From HK-STAS-PATE-2 sp035906575 (lineage in GTDB: Bacteria; Patescibacteriota; Patescibacteriia; 2-12-FULL-60-25): DNA of 22,030 nucleotides. The notes under the pieces are model-generated. The model was not told where the DNA came from and did no database searches. It worked only from the letters and a program-made list of their open reading frames with translations. Position 1 is the stretch's first letter; every line of letters begins with the position of its first letter. The stretch lies in assembly GCA_035906575.1 (NCBI GenBank), contig JAMIEW010000052.1, positions 1 through 22,030 of the forward strand, read 5' to 3'. Both the position numbers and the translations under genes were made by a program. Positions 6,822 to 13,788 of this stretch are shown here, piece by piece.

Positions 6822-9116
6822 TTATATACTCTTTATCTTGAGTCGTAATGAGTTACCAACAACAGAAACACTTGAAAAAGCCATTGCAAAACCTGCAAAT
6901 ACCGGACTTAAAAGCCAGCCAAAAAACGGAAAGAATATACCAGCAGCTAGTGGAATCCCTATAATGTTATAGATGAATGCCCAGAAAAGATTTTGTTTGA
7001 TGCCCGTCATCGTGATTTTTGAAAGATGAAAAGCCTTCACAAGTTTTGAAATATCACCACGTAAAAGGGTGATACCCGCCGTTTCTATTGCGATATCCGT
7101 GCCGGTTCCCATGGCAATACCTACATCCGCCTGAGCTAAAGCAGGCGCATCATTGATGCCATCCCCCGCCATCGCCACAAGATGACCTTGTTCTTGAAGT
7201 TCTTTAATCTTCTTGAGCTTTTCATCGGGCAGAACTTCGGCAACAACATCATCAATACCAACTTGTTGTGCAATCGCTTTTGCGGTACTTGCCATATCCC
7301 CTGTGAGCATGAGGATTTTAATCCCGATAGCATGTAAGTCTTGTATCGCTTTGATAGCCTCTGGCTTTATGGCATCCGACACAAATACCAAGGCCACAAT
7401 CGCTTCTTTTGTCGCAAGCACAACCGGTGTTCTGCCCTGAATCGTTTCACTATCGATAAGTGTAGAATTCAGTGAAAGATGAAGATCCGCGACCAATTTA
7501 GTATTGCCTGCAAAATACTCCGTCTCTGCAATAACACCTTTCAATCCTTTGCCCTTAATACTATCAAAATTACTCAACGGTCGTAGACCAATCTGTTTTT
7601 CTTTTGCATACTCGGTAATTGCATGGGCTATTGGATGTTCAGATTTGCTTTCAAGCGAAGCAAGAACCGAGACAACTTCTTCATCTGAGAGTGTTTTTGA
7701 GATATTCTCGATTCTCACCAGCTCTGGTCTGCCTTTTGTAATGGTTCCGGTCTTATCAACAACTAAAATATCAACTTTGTGTAGCTTTTCGAGCGTGGCG
7801 GCATCCTTGATCAGGATGCCTTCTTTTGCACCTTTGCCCACGCCTACGATAATAGCTGTCGGTGTCGCGAGACCTAGAGCGCATGGACAAGCAATCACCA
7901 ATATCCCCACAAATGATGTCAGACCGTACGAGAGGGCCTGTGCAAATCCAAGTGCAGGGATCCCTAAAATCAACCAAGCAGCTAGTGCAATGACTGAAAT
8001 AACCAGTACAATCGGCACAAAAACCGAGGAGATTTTATCTGCCAATGCCTGAATAGGGGCCCGGCTCCCTTGCGCGTCTTCAACCATTTTGATGATTTTT
8101 GCTAACAACGTTTCTGAACCAATCTTTGTTGCCTTAAACATGAGGGATCCTGATGTATTCATTGTTCCCGCAACGACCGCATGCCCTTCTCCCTTCTCAA
8201 CCGGCATCGATTCGCCGGTAACCATAGATTCATCAACAAAAGAGGATCCCTCTGTCACAACCCCGTCAACGGGAATACTCGCTCCGGGTTTCACGATGAT
8301 GACGTCATTAATAATGACCTCATTAACAGGAACCTCGTACTCCTTTTTATCGCGCAAGACGATAGCAGTCTTTGCCTGAAGGTTAAGGAGTTTTTCGATA
8401 GCATCTCCGGTTTTGATCTTGGCTCGAGCTTCGAGGTACTTTCCGAGAGCAATAAACGTGATAACAACAATGGTCACATCGTAATATGTGTGATCGACGT
8501 CAACATAGGGACGAAGCACCTCTTCAAATGCTGTGAGAATGAAGCTATATAAAAAGGCAGCCGACGTACCGATACCGATCAACGTATCCATATTTGCTTT
8601 GCCATAGCGAAGAAAGCGGTAAAAACCGAGAAGATACGGCATACCAACAACAAAAAGCGTGTATGTCGCAAAAACAGGAAGCAAGTGATGAAAAAATTCT
8701 TCCCAGATATACGGAATCATTGGAACGATGCCATATGAAGCCAAAATCTCCCATGCCATCAAAAAAATACTGAAGGTGGCTAGCGGGGCAACTGAAAGCA
8801 CCTTTTTTCGCATGTCTTCGATCTCTGCGAGCTTTTCTTTTTTGGATTGATTCAAGCCAAGATGTGCCGCATGCTCATCATCTGACATCCCCATATCCGT
8901 AGCCGTGGGCATAATAAGCGAATATCCGAGTGGCTCAATTTTTTTGGATAGATGATGCGGGCCTGTCTTCGTTTCATCAAAAGAAACCTTGGCTGTTTCA
9001 GTACCGTAGTTTACCTCGGCCGCCTGCACACCCTCTGTCTTCTGGAAGGTTTTTTCGATCGTGGAGGAGCATGAAGCGCAGTGCATCCCTCTTATGTTGA
9101 ACGTTTGTGTCTGCAT
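6822..9116 (-). CDS. copA: Copper-exporting P1B-type ATPase
   Basis: 764 aa, normal for a CopA with one metal-binding domain. In order: HMA domain with GMHCASC (Cys13, Cys16); membrane helices; actuator TGE (300-302); the membrane metal site Cys410-Pro-Cys412; phosphorylation motif DKTGT (Asp454); SEHP (492-495), the His494-Pro nucleotide-binding signature; TGD (605-607); GDGINDAP (651-658); then helices with Tyr716-Asn717 and M745-x-x-S748-S749, the residues that select Cu+ in this family. It pumps Cu+ out of the cytoplasm. A His-containing stretch (65-90) follows the HMA domain. It begins 1 nt after the csoR stop, with no separate Shine-Dalgarno. Confidence 0.96.
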   Translation of the reverse strand: MQTQTFNIRGMHCASCSSTIEKTFQKTEGVQAAEVNYGTETAKVSFDETKTGPHHLSKKIEPLGYSLIMPTATDMGMSDDEHAAHLGLNQSKKEKLAEIEDMRKKVLSVAPLATFSIFLMAWEILASYGIVPMIPYIWEEFFHHLLPVFATYTLFVVGMPYLLGFYRFLRYGKANMDTLIGIGTSAAFLYSFILTAFEEVLRPYVDVDHTYYDVTIVVITFIALGKYLEARAKIKTGDAIEKLLNLQAKTAIVLRDKKEYEVPVNEVIINDVIIVKPGASIPVDGVVTEGSSFVDESMVTGESMPVEKGEGHAVVAGTMNTSGSLMFKATKIGSETLLAKIIKMVEDAQGSRAPIQALADKISSVFVPIVLVISVIALAAWLILGIPALGFAQALSYGLTSFVGILVIACPCALGLATPTAIIVGVGKGAKEGILIKDAATLEKLHKVDILVVDKTGTITKGRPELVRIENISKTLSDEEVVSVLASLESKSEHPIAHAITEYAKEKQIGLRPLSNFDSIKGKGLKGVIAETEYFAGNTKLVADLHLSLNSTLIDSETIQGRTPVVLATKEAIVALVFVSDAIKPEAIKAIQDLHAIGIKILMLTGDMASTAKAIAQQVGIDDVVAEVLPDEKLKKIKELQEQGHLVAMAGDGINDAPALAQADVGIAMGTGTDIAIETAGITLLRGDISKLVKAFHLSKITMTGIKQNLFWAFIYNIIGIPLAAGIFFPFFGWLLSPVFAGFAMAFSSVSVVGNSLRLKIKSI

Positions 9117-9117
9117 A

Positions 9118-9381
9118 TTATTTTCGTTTAAGTTGGTAGACTTTCAAAATCTCCCCAATCGCCTTCTTCTCATTTCCGCCTTTAATTTGCTTCAAAGCGC
9201 AGTGCGAAAGATGGTTTTCAAGCAGTACATCCTCGATATTTGAAAGCGCCTGCTTAGCCGCCGATGTCTGAGTGATAATATCGATACAGTAAGTGTCTTT
9301 TTCTATCATTTCCTGAAGGCCGCGAATTTGGCCTTCGACAATCTTCAATCGTCGAATGAGCTTATGGTTATTTTGGTGCAT
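9118..9381 (-). CDS. csoR: Copper-sensing transcriptional repressor CsoR
   Basis: 87 aa from the ATG at 9381; a TTG at 9387 would add two residues. All-helical DUF156 protein: HKLIRRLKIVEGQIRGLQEMI then DTYCIDIITQTSAAKQAL. Cys32, His57 and Cys61 keep the spacing of the known Cu+ ligands of CsoR (Cys, +25 His, +29 Cys). In this family Cu+ binding releases the repressor from DNA. It is first in the operon with copA, and a perfect inverted repeat of CsoR-operator type lies 8 nt upstream of its ATG, so it should repress itself and copA. The two extra histidines near Cys61 (His60, and His57 itself) make the exact ligand set worth checking. Confidence 0.94.
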   Translation of the reverse strand: MHQNNHKLIRRLKIVEGQIRGLQEMIEKDTYCIDIITQTSAAKQALSNIEDVLLENHLSHCALKQIKGGNEKKAIGEILKVYQLKRK

Positions 9382-9388
9382 AGACAAA

Positions 9389-9420
9389 AGCCAGAATACC
9401 CCCTAGGGGGTATTCTGGCT
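9389..9420. promoter_or_regulatory. CsoR operator, perfect 32-bp inverted repeat
   Basis: Each 16-nt half is AGCCAGAATACCCCCT, with the dyad axis between 9404 and 9405. The core ATACCCCCTAGGGGGTAT (9396-9413) fits the known C-tract/G-tract operator of CsoR proteins. A possible -10, TATAGC, overlaps its upstream edge (minus strand 9418-9423), so bound CsoR would block the promoter. Confidence 0.85.
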
Positions 9421-9440
9421 ATACTCCGAAAAACCCCATC

Positions 9441-9470
9441 AAAAACCCCTCGCTTTTGCGAGGGGTTTTT
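9441..9470 (-). terminator. Terminator of tRNA-His, inside a 21-bp perfect hairpin
   Basis: Minus strand: CCCCTCGC, loop AAAA, GCGAGGGG, TTTTT. The pairing continues outwards to a 21-bp perfect stem (9433-9453 with 9458-9478), which reaches into the encoded CCA end of the tRNA. It insulates the copper operon from tRNA transcription. Confidence 0.8.
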
Positions 9471-9472
9471 GA

Positions 9473-9548
9473 TGGGGTGGCCAACGGGAATTGAACCCGT
9501 ATTACTGGAACCACAACCCAGTGTGTTAACCATTACACCATGGCCACC
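9473..9548 (-). tRNA. tRNA-His (anticodon GTG)
   Basis: The minus strand starts G(-1)-GTGGCCA and pairs with TGGCCAC-C73, then CCA encoded in the DNA. The extra 5' G opposite C73 is the tRNA-His identity element. D arm GTGT/ACAC, anticodon stem CTGGG/TCCAG (one G-U) with loop TTGTGGT giving GTG, T arm CGGG-TTCAATT-CCCG. Promoter and terminator are both visible. Confidence 0.95.
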
Positions 9549-9565
9549 ATGGTCTGGGTGGTGGG

Positions 9566-9594
9566 AGAATAGCCCCTTTTGAAAAGAAAATCAA
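9566..9594 (-). promoter_or_regulatory. Promoter of tRNA-His
   Basis: Minus strand TTGATT, 17 nt, TATTCT. The -10 ends 17 nt before the mature 5' end of the tRNA. Confidence 0.7.
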
Positions 9595-9633
9595 GTACAT
9601 CCCCCTCTCAAGGCACGGGGGTCTCATTTACAC

Positions 9634-9659
9634 AAAAACCAGCCGGAGGGGCTGGTTTT
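9634..9659 (-). terminator. Terminator of the pyrH operon
   Basis: Stem AAAACCAGCC / GGCTGGTTTT with a 5-nt loop, followed on the minus strand by TTTTTG. It lies about 20 nt past the stop of the small membrane protein. Confidence 0.75.
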
Positions 9660-9678
9660 CAGGTGAGTTGAGCGTCAC

Positions 9679-10140
9679 CTACGACAGTAGGTGGCTATGA
9701 TCGGCGTGGATGGCATTATGCCAGTAGACCACTTTGCTCATGGGCAAGATAGACAGAGCGTGAGCCCTTGGATACTCGTCGATGTACTCGAGTAGCCGCT
9801 TAGCTTGCTCGGTGAGCTCATAAGTCTGAGTACCCTCTCGACGCTGCAAGCGATTGCTGGCGATCATCGTAAAGAGCGCCATTTCTAGATGATCATGGCA
9901 CCGCGAACATTCAGCGATACCAGGCATCTGTTCGTAAAAAGCCTCTTTCGTGAATCCGTCTTTTTCGAGGGCGAATTTCAGGATGAGACTGTCGAGATAC
10001 AGCATCTCTTGTCGATACTTTGCAGAAGCTTCTGAGCTCATGGTATAGAGCGGCAAATACCAGGGCTTTCGCTCGGGCACCAATACCGACAAAATAAGGG
10101 CTATCGCTAAAGCAATGACGATGGTGATGGCGATCGACAT
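9679..10140 (-). CDS. Unknown membrane-anchored protein with winged-helix-like domain
   Basis: 153 aa. The start at 10140 is fixed by GGAGG 4 nt upstream and by the hydrophobic segment MSIAITIVIALAI..., which then begins the protein; a longer frame would overlap the pyrH end. Residues 2-21 are one membrane helix. Residues 60-125 (FTKEAFYEQM, LEMALFTMIASNRLQRREGTQTYELTEQAKRLLEYI) look like a winged helix, with the wing at RREGTQTYELT. Cys78-x-x-Cys81-His82-x-His84 may be a metal site. No family recognised. It follows pyrH by 19 nt and shares its terminator; a role in regulation at the membrane is only a guess. Confidence 0.75.
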   Translation of the reverse strand: MSIAITIVIALAIALILSVLVPERKPWYLPLYTMSSEASAKYRQEMLYLDSLILKFALEKDGFTKEAFYEQMPGIAECSRCHDHLEMALFTMIASNRLQRREGTQTYELTEQAKRLLEYIDEYPRAHALSILPMSKVVYWHNAIHADHSHLLS

Positions 10141-10159
10141 ACAACCTCCGAGACGAGAT

Positions 10160-10882
10160 TCAGAGCGAGACGAGAGTACCAATAGGTTCACCCATGAGGG
10201 CGCGAATGATATTACCGTTCTCCAACAAGTTGAAGACGCGGATATCGATACGCTCCGAGCGACAGAGTGCGAAGGCCTCGGTGTCCATCACCTTGAGCTC
10301 ATCGCGCAAACAACGGTCATAGGAGACTCGCTCAAGCAATTCGGCATCGGCATGCTGGTGCGGATCTTTGTCGTAAACACCGGCGACATTCGTCCCCTTC
10401 ACCAATAGCTTCGCCTGCAATTCGCTGGCGCGCAACGCCGCGGCGTAGTCAGTGGTGCAAAATGGATTACCGGTACCGCCGGAGAGAACGATCACGCGCC
10501 CCTTGTCCATATGGTTGAGGGCGCTGCGCACAATATAGGGTTCGGTGACCTGATTAGCGTGCAGACCCGACATGAGCCGGGTTTCAACGCCACAGACACG
10601 CTCGAGCATATCAAGCATTGCCAGGCCGTTCTGGATCGTCGCCAACATACCGAACTGATCAGCTTGAACGCGATTCATCCCCTCGCTGGCGCCTTTGGCG
10701 CCGCGAAAGATATTTCCTCCCCCAACTACGATCGCTACTTGGACACCGAGTTCGTGAACGACCTTCACCTCTTGTGAGACCTGCTTCACGATATCCGGGT
10801 CAAAGGGAAACGTGTTCTGAGGACCAAGAAAGGCCTCACCAGAAACCTTGAGCAATACCCGTTTTGGCAACACGTTCGTCAT
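10160..10882 (-). CDS. pyrH: Uridylate (UMP) kinase
   Basis: 240 aa, the normal size of bacterial PyrH. The start at 10882 is set by a strong AAGGAG 7 nt upstream. Amino-acid-kinase fold: LLKVSGEAFLG (10-20) holds the phosphate-binding Lys12, GGGNIFRG (54-61) the nucleotide loop, GTGNPFCTTDYAAALRASEL (136-155) the UMP-binding stretch, KGTNVAGVYDKDP (162-174) the ATP-binding part. TTDYAA replaces the more usual TTDTAA. It phosphorylates UMP to UDP in the cytoplasm, for RNA and sugar-nucleotide synthesis. In many bacteria pyrH stands next to frr or tsf; here it is followed by an unknown membrane protein, and frr is not in view. Confidence 0.95.
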   Translation of the reverse strand: MTNVLPKRVLLKVSGEAFLGPQNTFPFDPDIVKQVSQEVKVVHELGVQVAIVVGGGNIFRGAKGASEGMNRVQADQFGMLATIQNGLAMLDMLERVCGVETRLMSGLHANQVTEPYIVRSALNHMDKGRVIVLSGGTGNPFCTTDYAAALRASELQAKLLVKGTNVAGVYDKDPHQHADAELLERVSYDRCLRDELKVMDTEAFALCRSERIDIRVFNLLENGNIIRALMGEPIGTLVSL

Positions 10883-10944
10883 CTTACATCTCCTTGAAAG
10901 TTGCGAGTCCAAAGTAGGCTAGCAACCTCCTTGATCTACGTCAA
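10883..10944 (-). promoter_or_regulatory. pyrH promoter and leader with strong Shine-Dalgarno
   Basis: Minus strand TTGACG (10939-10944), 17 nt, TAGCCT (10916-10921) with an extended TGC. The leader is about 26 nt and carries AAGGAGA at 10889-10895. It contrasts with the leaderless starts of several neighbours. Confidence 0.7.
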
Positions 10945-10976
10945 AAACCTTCTTTTAGACCCCCTGCTTACCCCTA

Positions 10977-10985
10977 TGCTACACT
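10977..10985 (+). promoter_or_regulatory. Extended -10 promoter of a leaderless gene
   Basis: TGC-TACACT, then exactly 6 nt (TTTGCC) to the ATG at 10992. The predicted transcription start is the A of the ATG. No -35 of note. Confidence 0.6.
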
Positions 10986-10991
10986 TTTGCC

Positions 10992-11648
10992 ATGCAAACC
11001 TATGCTGAAAAAGGCCTCATTGAGGCTATCGCCCTTGAACTCAAAAAGAAGCCGGGCTCACGGATCTTGAATATCGGCTCAAGCGGCAGCATCGTTATCG
11101 AAACCGAGCTTGAGCAAGCTGGCGCCGATTTTATCGTTGATCACCTCGATATTGACCCCCGTGAAGCAACCTTTTCAAAACTCGACAAGACCTTCACTGA
11201 ATCCGCCGAGGATATGAAAAGCGTGCCGAGCGAACATTATGACATCAGTTTTTCAAACTTTGTTTGGGAGCATATCCCCGACGTAAACCGTGCGCTGAAA
11301 GAAGCAAATCGCATTACAAAAAACGGTGGTGAATTTATTTTTAGCGTACCGAACCCGCTCGCTCCCGAATTCTTACTCGTGCGTATTATCCCTTTGTGGA
11401 TGCGCGGCAAATTCAAAAAGTACGAAGTCTGGCCTACGTATTACAACTATAAAACCATTACCTCGCTTAAACAGCGATGCCTTGAAGCGGGATTCTCTGA
11501 TGTTACCGTCTCCATGTACCCCGCGGTTTATACCTATACCTACCGATACCCAATTCTTTCACTCTTAGGCAAAGCCTACGATACCCTCCTCGATATGATG
11601 GGGTTAAATAGCATGATGGGTCACGCCGTGCTCGTGTGTAAGAAATAA
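10992..11648 (+). CDS. Class I SAM-dependent methyltransferase
   Basis: 218 aa. SAM-binding motif I, RILNIGSSGS (24-33); an acidic ribose-binding strand HLDID (51-55); motif IV-like FSNFVWEHIPD (87-97), typical of the Methyltransf_11 group; and NGGEFIFSVPNP (111-122). No membrane segment, though LVRIIPLWMRGKFKKY (about 128-143) could lie on a membrane surface. The substrate is not evident; small-molecule or glycolipid methylation are both open, given the polysaccharide genes further on. It stands alone, convergent with the SPFH gene, with its own leaderless-type promoter. Confidence 0.85.
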   Translation: MQTYAEKGLIEAIALELKKKPGSRILNIGSSGSIVIETELEQAGADFIVDHLDIDPREATFSKLDKTFTESAEDMKSVPSEHYDISFSNFVWEHIPDVNRALKEANRITKNGGEFIFSVPNPLAPEFLLVRIIPLWMRGKFKKYEVWPTYYNYKTITSLKQRCLEAGFSDVTVSMYPAVYTYTYRYPILSLLGKAYDTLLDMMGLNSMMGHAVLVCKK

Positions 11649-11697
11649 AAAAACACCCCGTCATCTCGAGCAAAATCGAGGGACAGGGGTGTTTTTT
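11648..11697. terminator. Bidirectional terminator
   Basis: AAAAAACACCCC / GGGGTGTTTTTT outer stem enclosing a CTCGA/TCGAG helix. It separates the convergent methyltransferase and SPFH genes. Confidence 0.8.
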
Positions 11698-11704
11698 ATT
11701 TGTC

Positions 11705-12445
11705 TTATTTACCAGCAAACTTACTAAAGGCGCCAAGTACCTCAAGTGGCACAGCAAATACGATGGTATTGCTTTGATCGCTTGAAATATCATTAATCGA
11801 GTTCAGGGTACGCAAGTGCAATGCACCTGGATTCGATGACAAAATCTCAGCAGCTTTACGGAGATTTTCTGCGGCAGCGATTTCACCTTCAGAGTTAATG
11901 ATAACGGCACGGCGTTCGCGTTCAGCTTCAGCCTGCTTACCAATGGTGCGCTGCATATCTTCAGGGAGCGAGATATCTTTAAGCTCTACGCTCTGCACCT
12001 CGACGCCCCAGCTATTTGAATGACTTGCCACCAACTCACGAATACGTGCAGAAGCTTGGTCGCGTTCTGAAAGTAATTCATCAAGGGTCATTTCACCACA
12101 GACATTACGCATGGTGGTTTGCGCGAGTTGTGAAACTGCGTTCCAAACATGCTCAACTTCGATAACCGACTTTGCTGCATCGACAACGCGATAATAAATA
12201 ACCGCGTTGATCTTACAAGAAACGTTATCCTTGGTGATGGCGTCTTGGTAAGGGACTTCAACGGCCTTTGTACGAATATCGACCTTGGTCATCGACTGGA
12301 TCACCGGGATCATAATGCGCCAGCCTGGTTCAGCGATCTTATGAAACTTACCAAACATGAACTTTACACCACGCTGGTATTGGTTCACCTGGCGAATGCA
12401 GAACAAGTAAAAAATAACGGCGACGATAGCAAGAAATTGCCACAT
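11705..12445 (-). CDS. SPFH/Band 7 protein, stomatin-like (slipin)
   Basis: 246 aa. One N-terminal membrane segment (2-17) is followed by QYQRGVKFMFGKF and PGWRIMIPVIQSMTKVDIRTKAVEVPYQDAITKDNV, the standard beginning of prokaryotic stomatins. The domain runs to about 160 (GVEVQSVELKDISLP). Then EAERERRAVIINSEGEIAAAENLRKAAEIL forms the helical stretch of the family, and TIVFAVP is the conserved C-terminal strand. Such proteins form membrane-bound rings, often working with an NfeD partner; none is seen here, but a polytopic membrane protein lies upstream on the same strand. No Shine-Dalgarno. Confidence 0.9.
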   Translation of the reverse strand: MWQFLAIVAVIFYLFCIRQVNQYQRGVKFMFGKFHKIAEPGWRIMIPVIQSMTKVDIRTKAVEVPYQDAITKDNVSCKINAVIYYRVVDAAKSVIEVEHVWNAVSQLAQTTMRNVCGEMTLDELLSERDQASARIRELVASHSNSWGVEVQSVELKDISLPEDMQRTIGKQAEAERERRAVIINSEGEIAAAENLRKAAEILSSNPGALHLRTLNSINDISSDQSNTIVFAVPLEVLGAFSKFAGK

Positions 12446-12487
12446 AGAAGTATTGGATGAGAATTATGCCTATACAGTTACCTTTAC

Positions 12488-13243
12488 TTACCTAACCGTC
12501 AAGACAGTGAGGCAAAGCGCACTAACAATGACCGAGACACAGGCCTGTCCTGAAACGGTTTCGATCTTTACTTTGAGGGATTTTACCCAATCTAAAGCAA
12601 AAAAGGCTTCAATACGGGGTCCGTAGACAATTTGCCCCATCCCGCCCAATCTTAGGGTAAAGCCCCGCATCATCACCCATAACGACATATCACCCGTCAG
12701 CAATACCCCCACCCAAGGCGCTGACAAGATCGCGACATGGTAGAGACCGATTGCCGCCCCAAATTGTCCAAGGATAAAATTCGCATTCCACAACGTATAG
12801 GCAACGGCCCATAAGCCGATATGCGACATCTGTGCATGATACGTGATCCCGTCCCAGGTAAAGACCATGGTACTCATTGAGAGTAAAAGCATCCCTCCGC
12901 TTATAACGCCAAAGTATTTTTTATGCTTGATATCCTCAATGACCGCCTCAACGATATTCAATCTCAATAGCCACACAAAGATCGTCATGACGATAGCGGG
13001 ATTCATCCACTGAAACAGTGCCGCAACATACAGCATAGCTCCGGCAATGAGGGTACCGAGCTTTATCTTCACAAAGAGCTCCATCTTCCATCCAAAAAAT
13101 ACCGCCAATGGCAATGCGACATAGAGGACGGGTACAATGACGTGTGGCCACCACAACACCGACATTGCTCCCAAGACCAAACACAGGGTAATGAGCGCTA
13201 AGCTAAACAGTGCACGGCTACTCTGCTGGGTGTGGCGTTTCAT
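12488..13243 (-). CDS. Polytopic membrane protein of unknown function
   Basis: 251 aa, about six or seven hydrophobic segments: near 15-30, 35-50, 62-78, 82-97, 113-128, 142-158, 170-185 and a final one at about 232-250. Hydrophilic loops are short and basic (EDIKHKKY, MRGFTLRLGG). No transporter or enzyme signature is recognised. It ends 42 nt before the SPFH gene, so they may be co-transcribed. A weak extended -10 (TGG-TACAAA) ends 10 nt before its ATG, just beyond the tRNA-Arg terminator. Confidence 0.75.
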   Translation of the reverse strand: MKRHTQQSSRALFSLALITLCLVLGAMSVLWWPHVIVPVLYVALPLAVFFGWKMELFVKIKLGTLIAGAMLYVAALFQWMNPAIVMTIFVWLLRLNIVEAVIEDIKHKKYFGVISGGMLLLSMSTMVFTWDGITYHAQMSHIGLWAVAYTLWNANFILGQFGAAIGLYHVAILSAPWVGVLLTGDMSLWVMMRGFTLRLGGMGQIVYGPRIEAFFALDWVKSLKVKIETVSGQACVSVIVSALCLTVLTVR

Positions 13244-13278
13244 AGATAGGGCTTTTGTACCATAAAATCATCCGTATC

Positions 13279-13313
13279 AAAAAAAATCTCCCGACGTGTG
13301 TCGGGAGATTTTT
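13279..13313 (-). terminator. Terminator of tRNA-Arg
   Basis: Minus strand ATCTCCCGAC, loop ACAC, GTCGGGAGAT, then eight T. It begins directly after the CCA end of the tRNA. Confidence 0.85.
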
Positions 13314-13315
13314 GA

Positions 13316-13392
13316 TGGTGTCCCCGGCTGGATTCGAACCAGCGACCTATAGCTTAGAAGGCTATTGCTCTATCCAACTGAGCTACAAGGAC
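13316..13392 (-). tRNA. tRNA-Arg (anticodon TCT)
   Basis: Minus strand acceptor GTCCTTG / CGGGGAC (two wobble pairs), discriminator A and encoded CCA. D arm GCTC/GAGC, anticodon stem ATAGC/GCTAT with loop CTTCTAA giving TCT, T arm CTGG-TTCGAAT-CCAG. It reads AGA/AGG codons. Confidence 0.96.
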
Positions 13393-13404
13393 AGGACAGC
13401 GCCA

Positions 13405-13433
13405 AAACTACCGCTGAAACGGCTAACCGTCAA
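13405..13433 (-). promoter_or_regulatory. Promoter of tRNA-Arg
   Basis: Minus strand TTGACG, 17 nt, TAGTTT, ending 12 nt before the tRNA 5' end. The -35 abuts a 26-bp palindrome. Confidence 0.55.
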
Positions 13434-13434
13434 C

Positions 13435-13460
13435 GATACGTCGCTCGCGAGCGACGTATC
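13435..13460. repeat. Perfect 26-bp palindrome
   Basis: Half-site GATACGTCGCTCG followed at once by its exact reverse complement. It begins in the mazG stop codon and ends 2 nt from the -35 of tRNA-Arg. There is no T tract, so it is not an ordinary terminator; as RNA it would leave only a small loop. Confidence 0.8.
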
Positions 13461-13788
13461 AACGAAGGTCGCCATCACCGTGCAATGTACCCCTCTCCAT
13501 CCGCGAAGCGAGCTTGGTCAGATTCTCGGTGGCGATTTCATCTAAATTCGTATCAAGCTCACGCGCGATCTGAGAGACGTACCAAAGTACATCACCCAAT
13601 TCTTTCTTCATGAGCATTTTTCGTTCATCTGTCAGAATGCCGGCATCGTCACGAATGAGTTTTTTCATTTTTTCGGCCAACTCACCCGATTCGCCACAGA
13701 GTCCTAAGATCGGATAAATCAGGTTCTTGCCCGCATCTGGGTAAAGCGCCGTTTTGGTGGCGCCTTCTTGGTATTCGTTCAATGTCAT
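13459..13788 (-). CDS. MazG-like nucleotide pyrophosphohydrolase
   Basis: 109 aa, a single-domain MazG. Metal-binding acidic pairs E33-x-x-E36 (LCGESGELAEK) and E63-x-x-D66 (KKELGDVLWYVSQIA) are intact. The family hydrolyses non-canonical or excess NTP/dNTP to the monophosphate and pyrophosphate. YPDAGKNLIYPILGL is the usual start of the domain. The start overlaps the stop of the upstream membrane protein by 4 nt (ATGA), and the gene ends in a 26-bp palindrome. It is last in the operon with xerC/D. Confidence 0.88.
   Translation of the reverse strand: MTLNEYQEGATKTALYPDAGKNLIYPILGLCGESGELAEKMKKLIRDDAGILTDERKMLMKKELGDVLWYVSQIARELDTNLDEIATENLTKLASRMERGTLHGDGDLR

Noticed and set aside
7504..8052. 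Plus-strand frame of 182 codons opposite copA
   Set aside because: The copA frame contains all catalytic motifs through this stretch; the opposite frame has no recognisable domain.
9328..9582. Plus-strand frame with GWPTGIEPV-type peptide
   Set aside because: It is the antisense of tRNA-His, a well-known source of false protein entries.
13435..13460. The palindrome as a dif site for XerC/D
   Set aside because: dif sites have two 11-nt half-sites around a 6-nt centre and are not perfect palindromes; this one is fully symmetrical without a centre.
13255..13545. Plus-strand frame with SPAGFEPATYSLEGYCSIQLSY-type peptide
   Set aside because: This is the classic spurious translation of the antisense of a tRNA, here tRNA-Arg.
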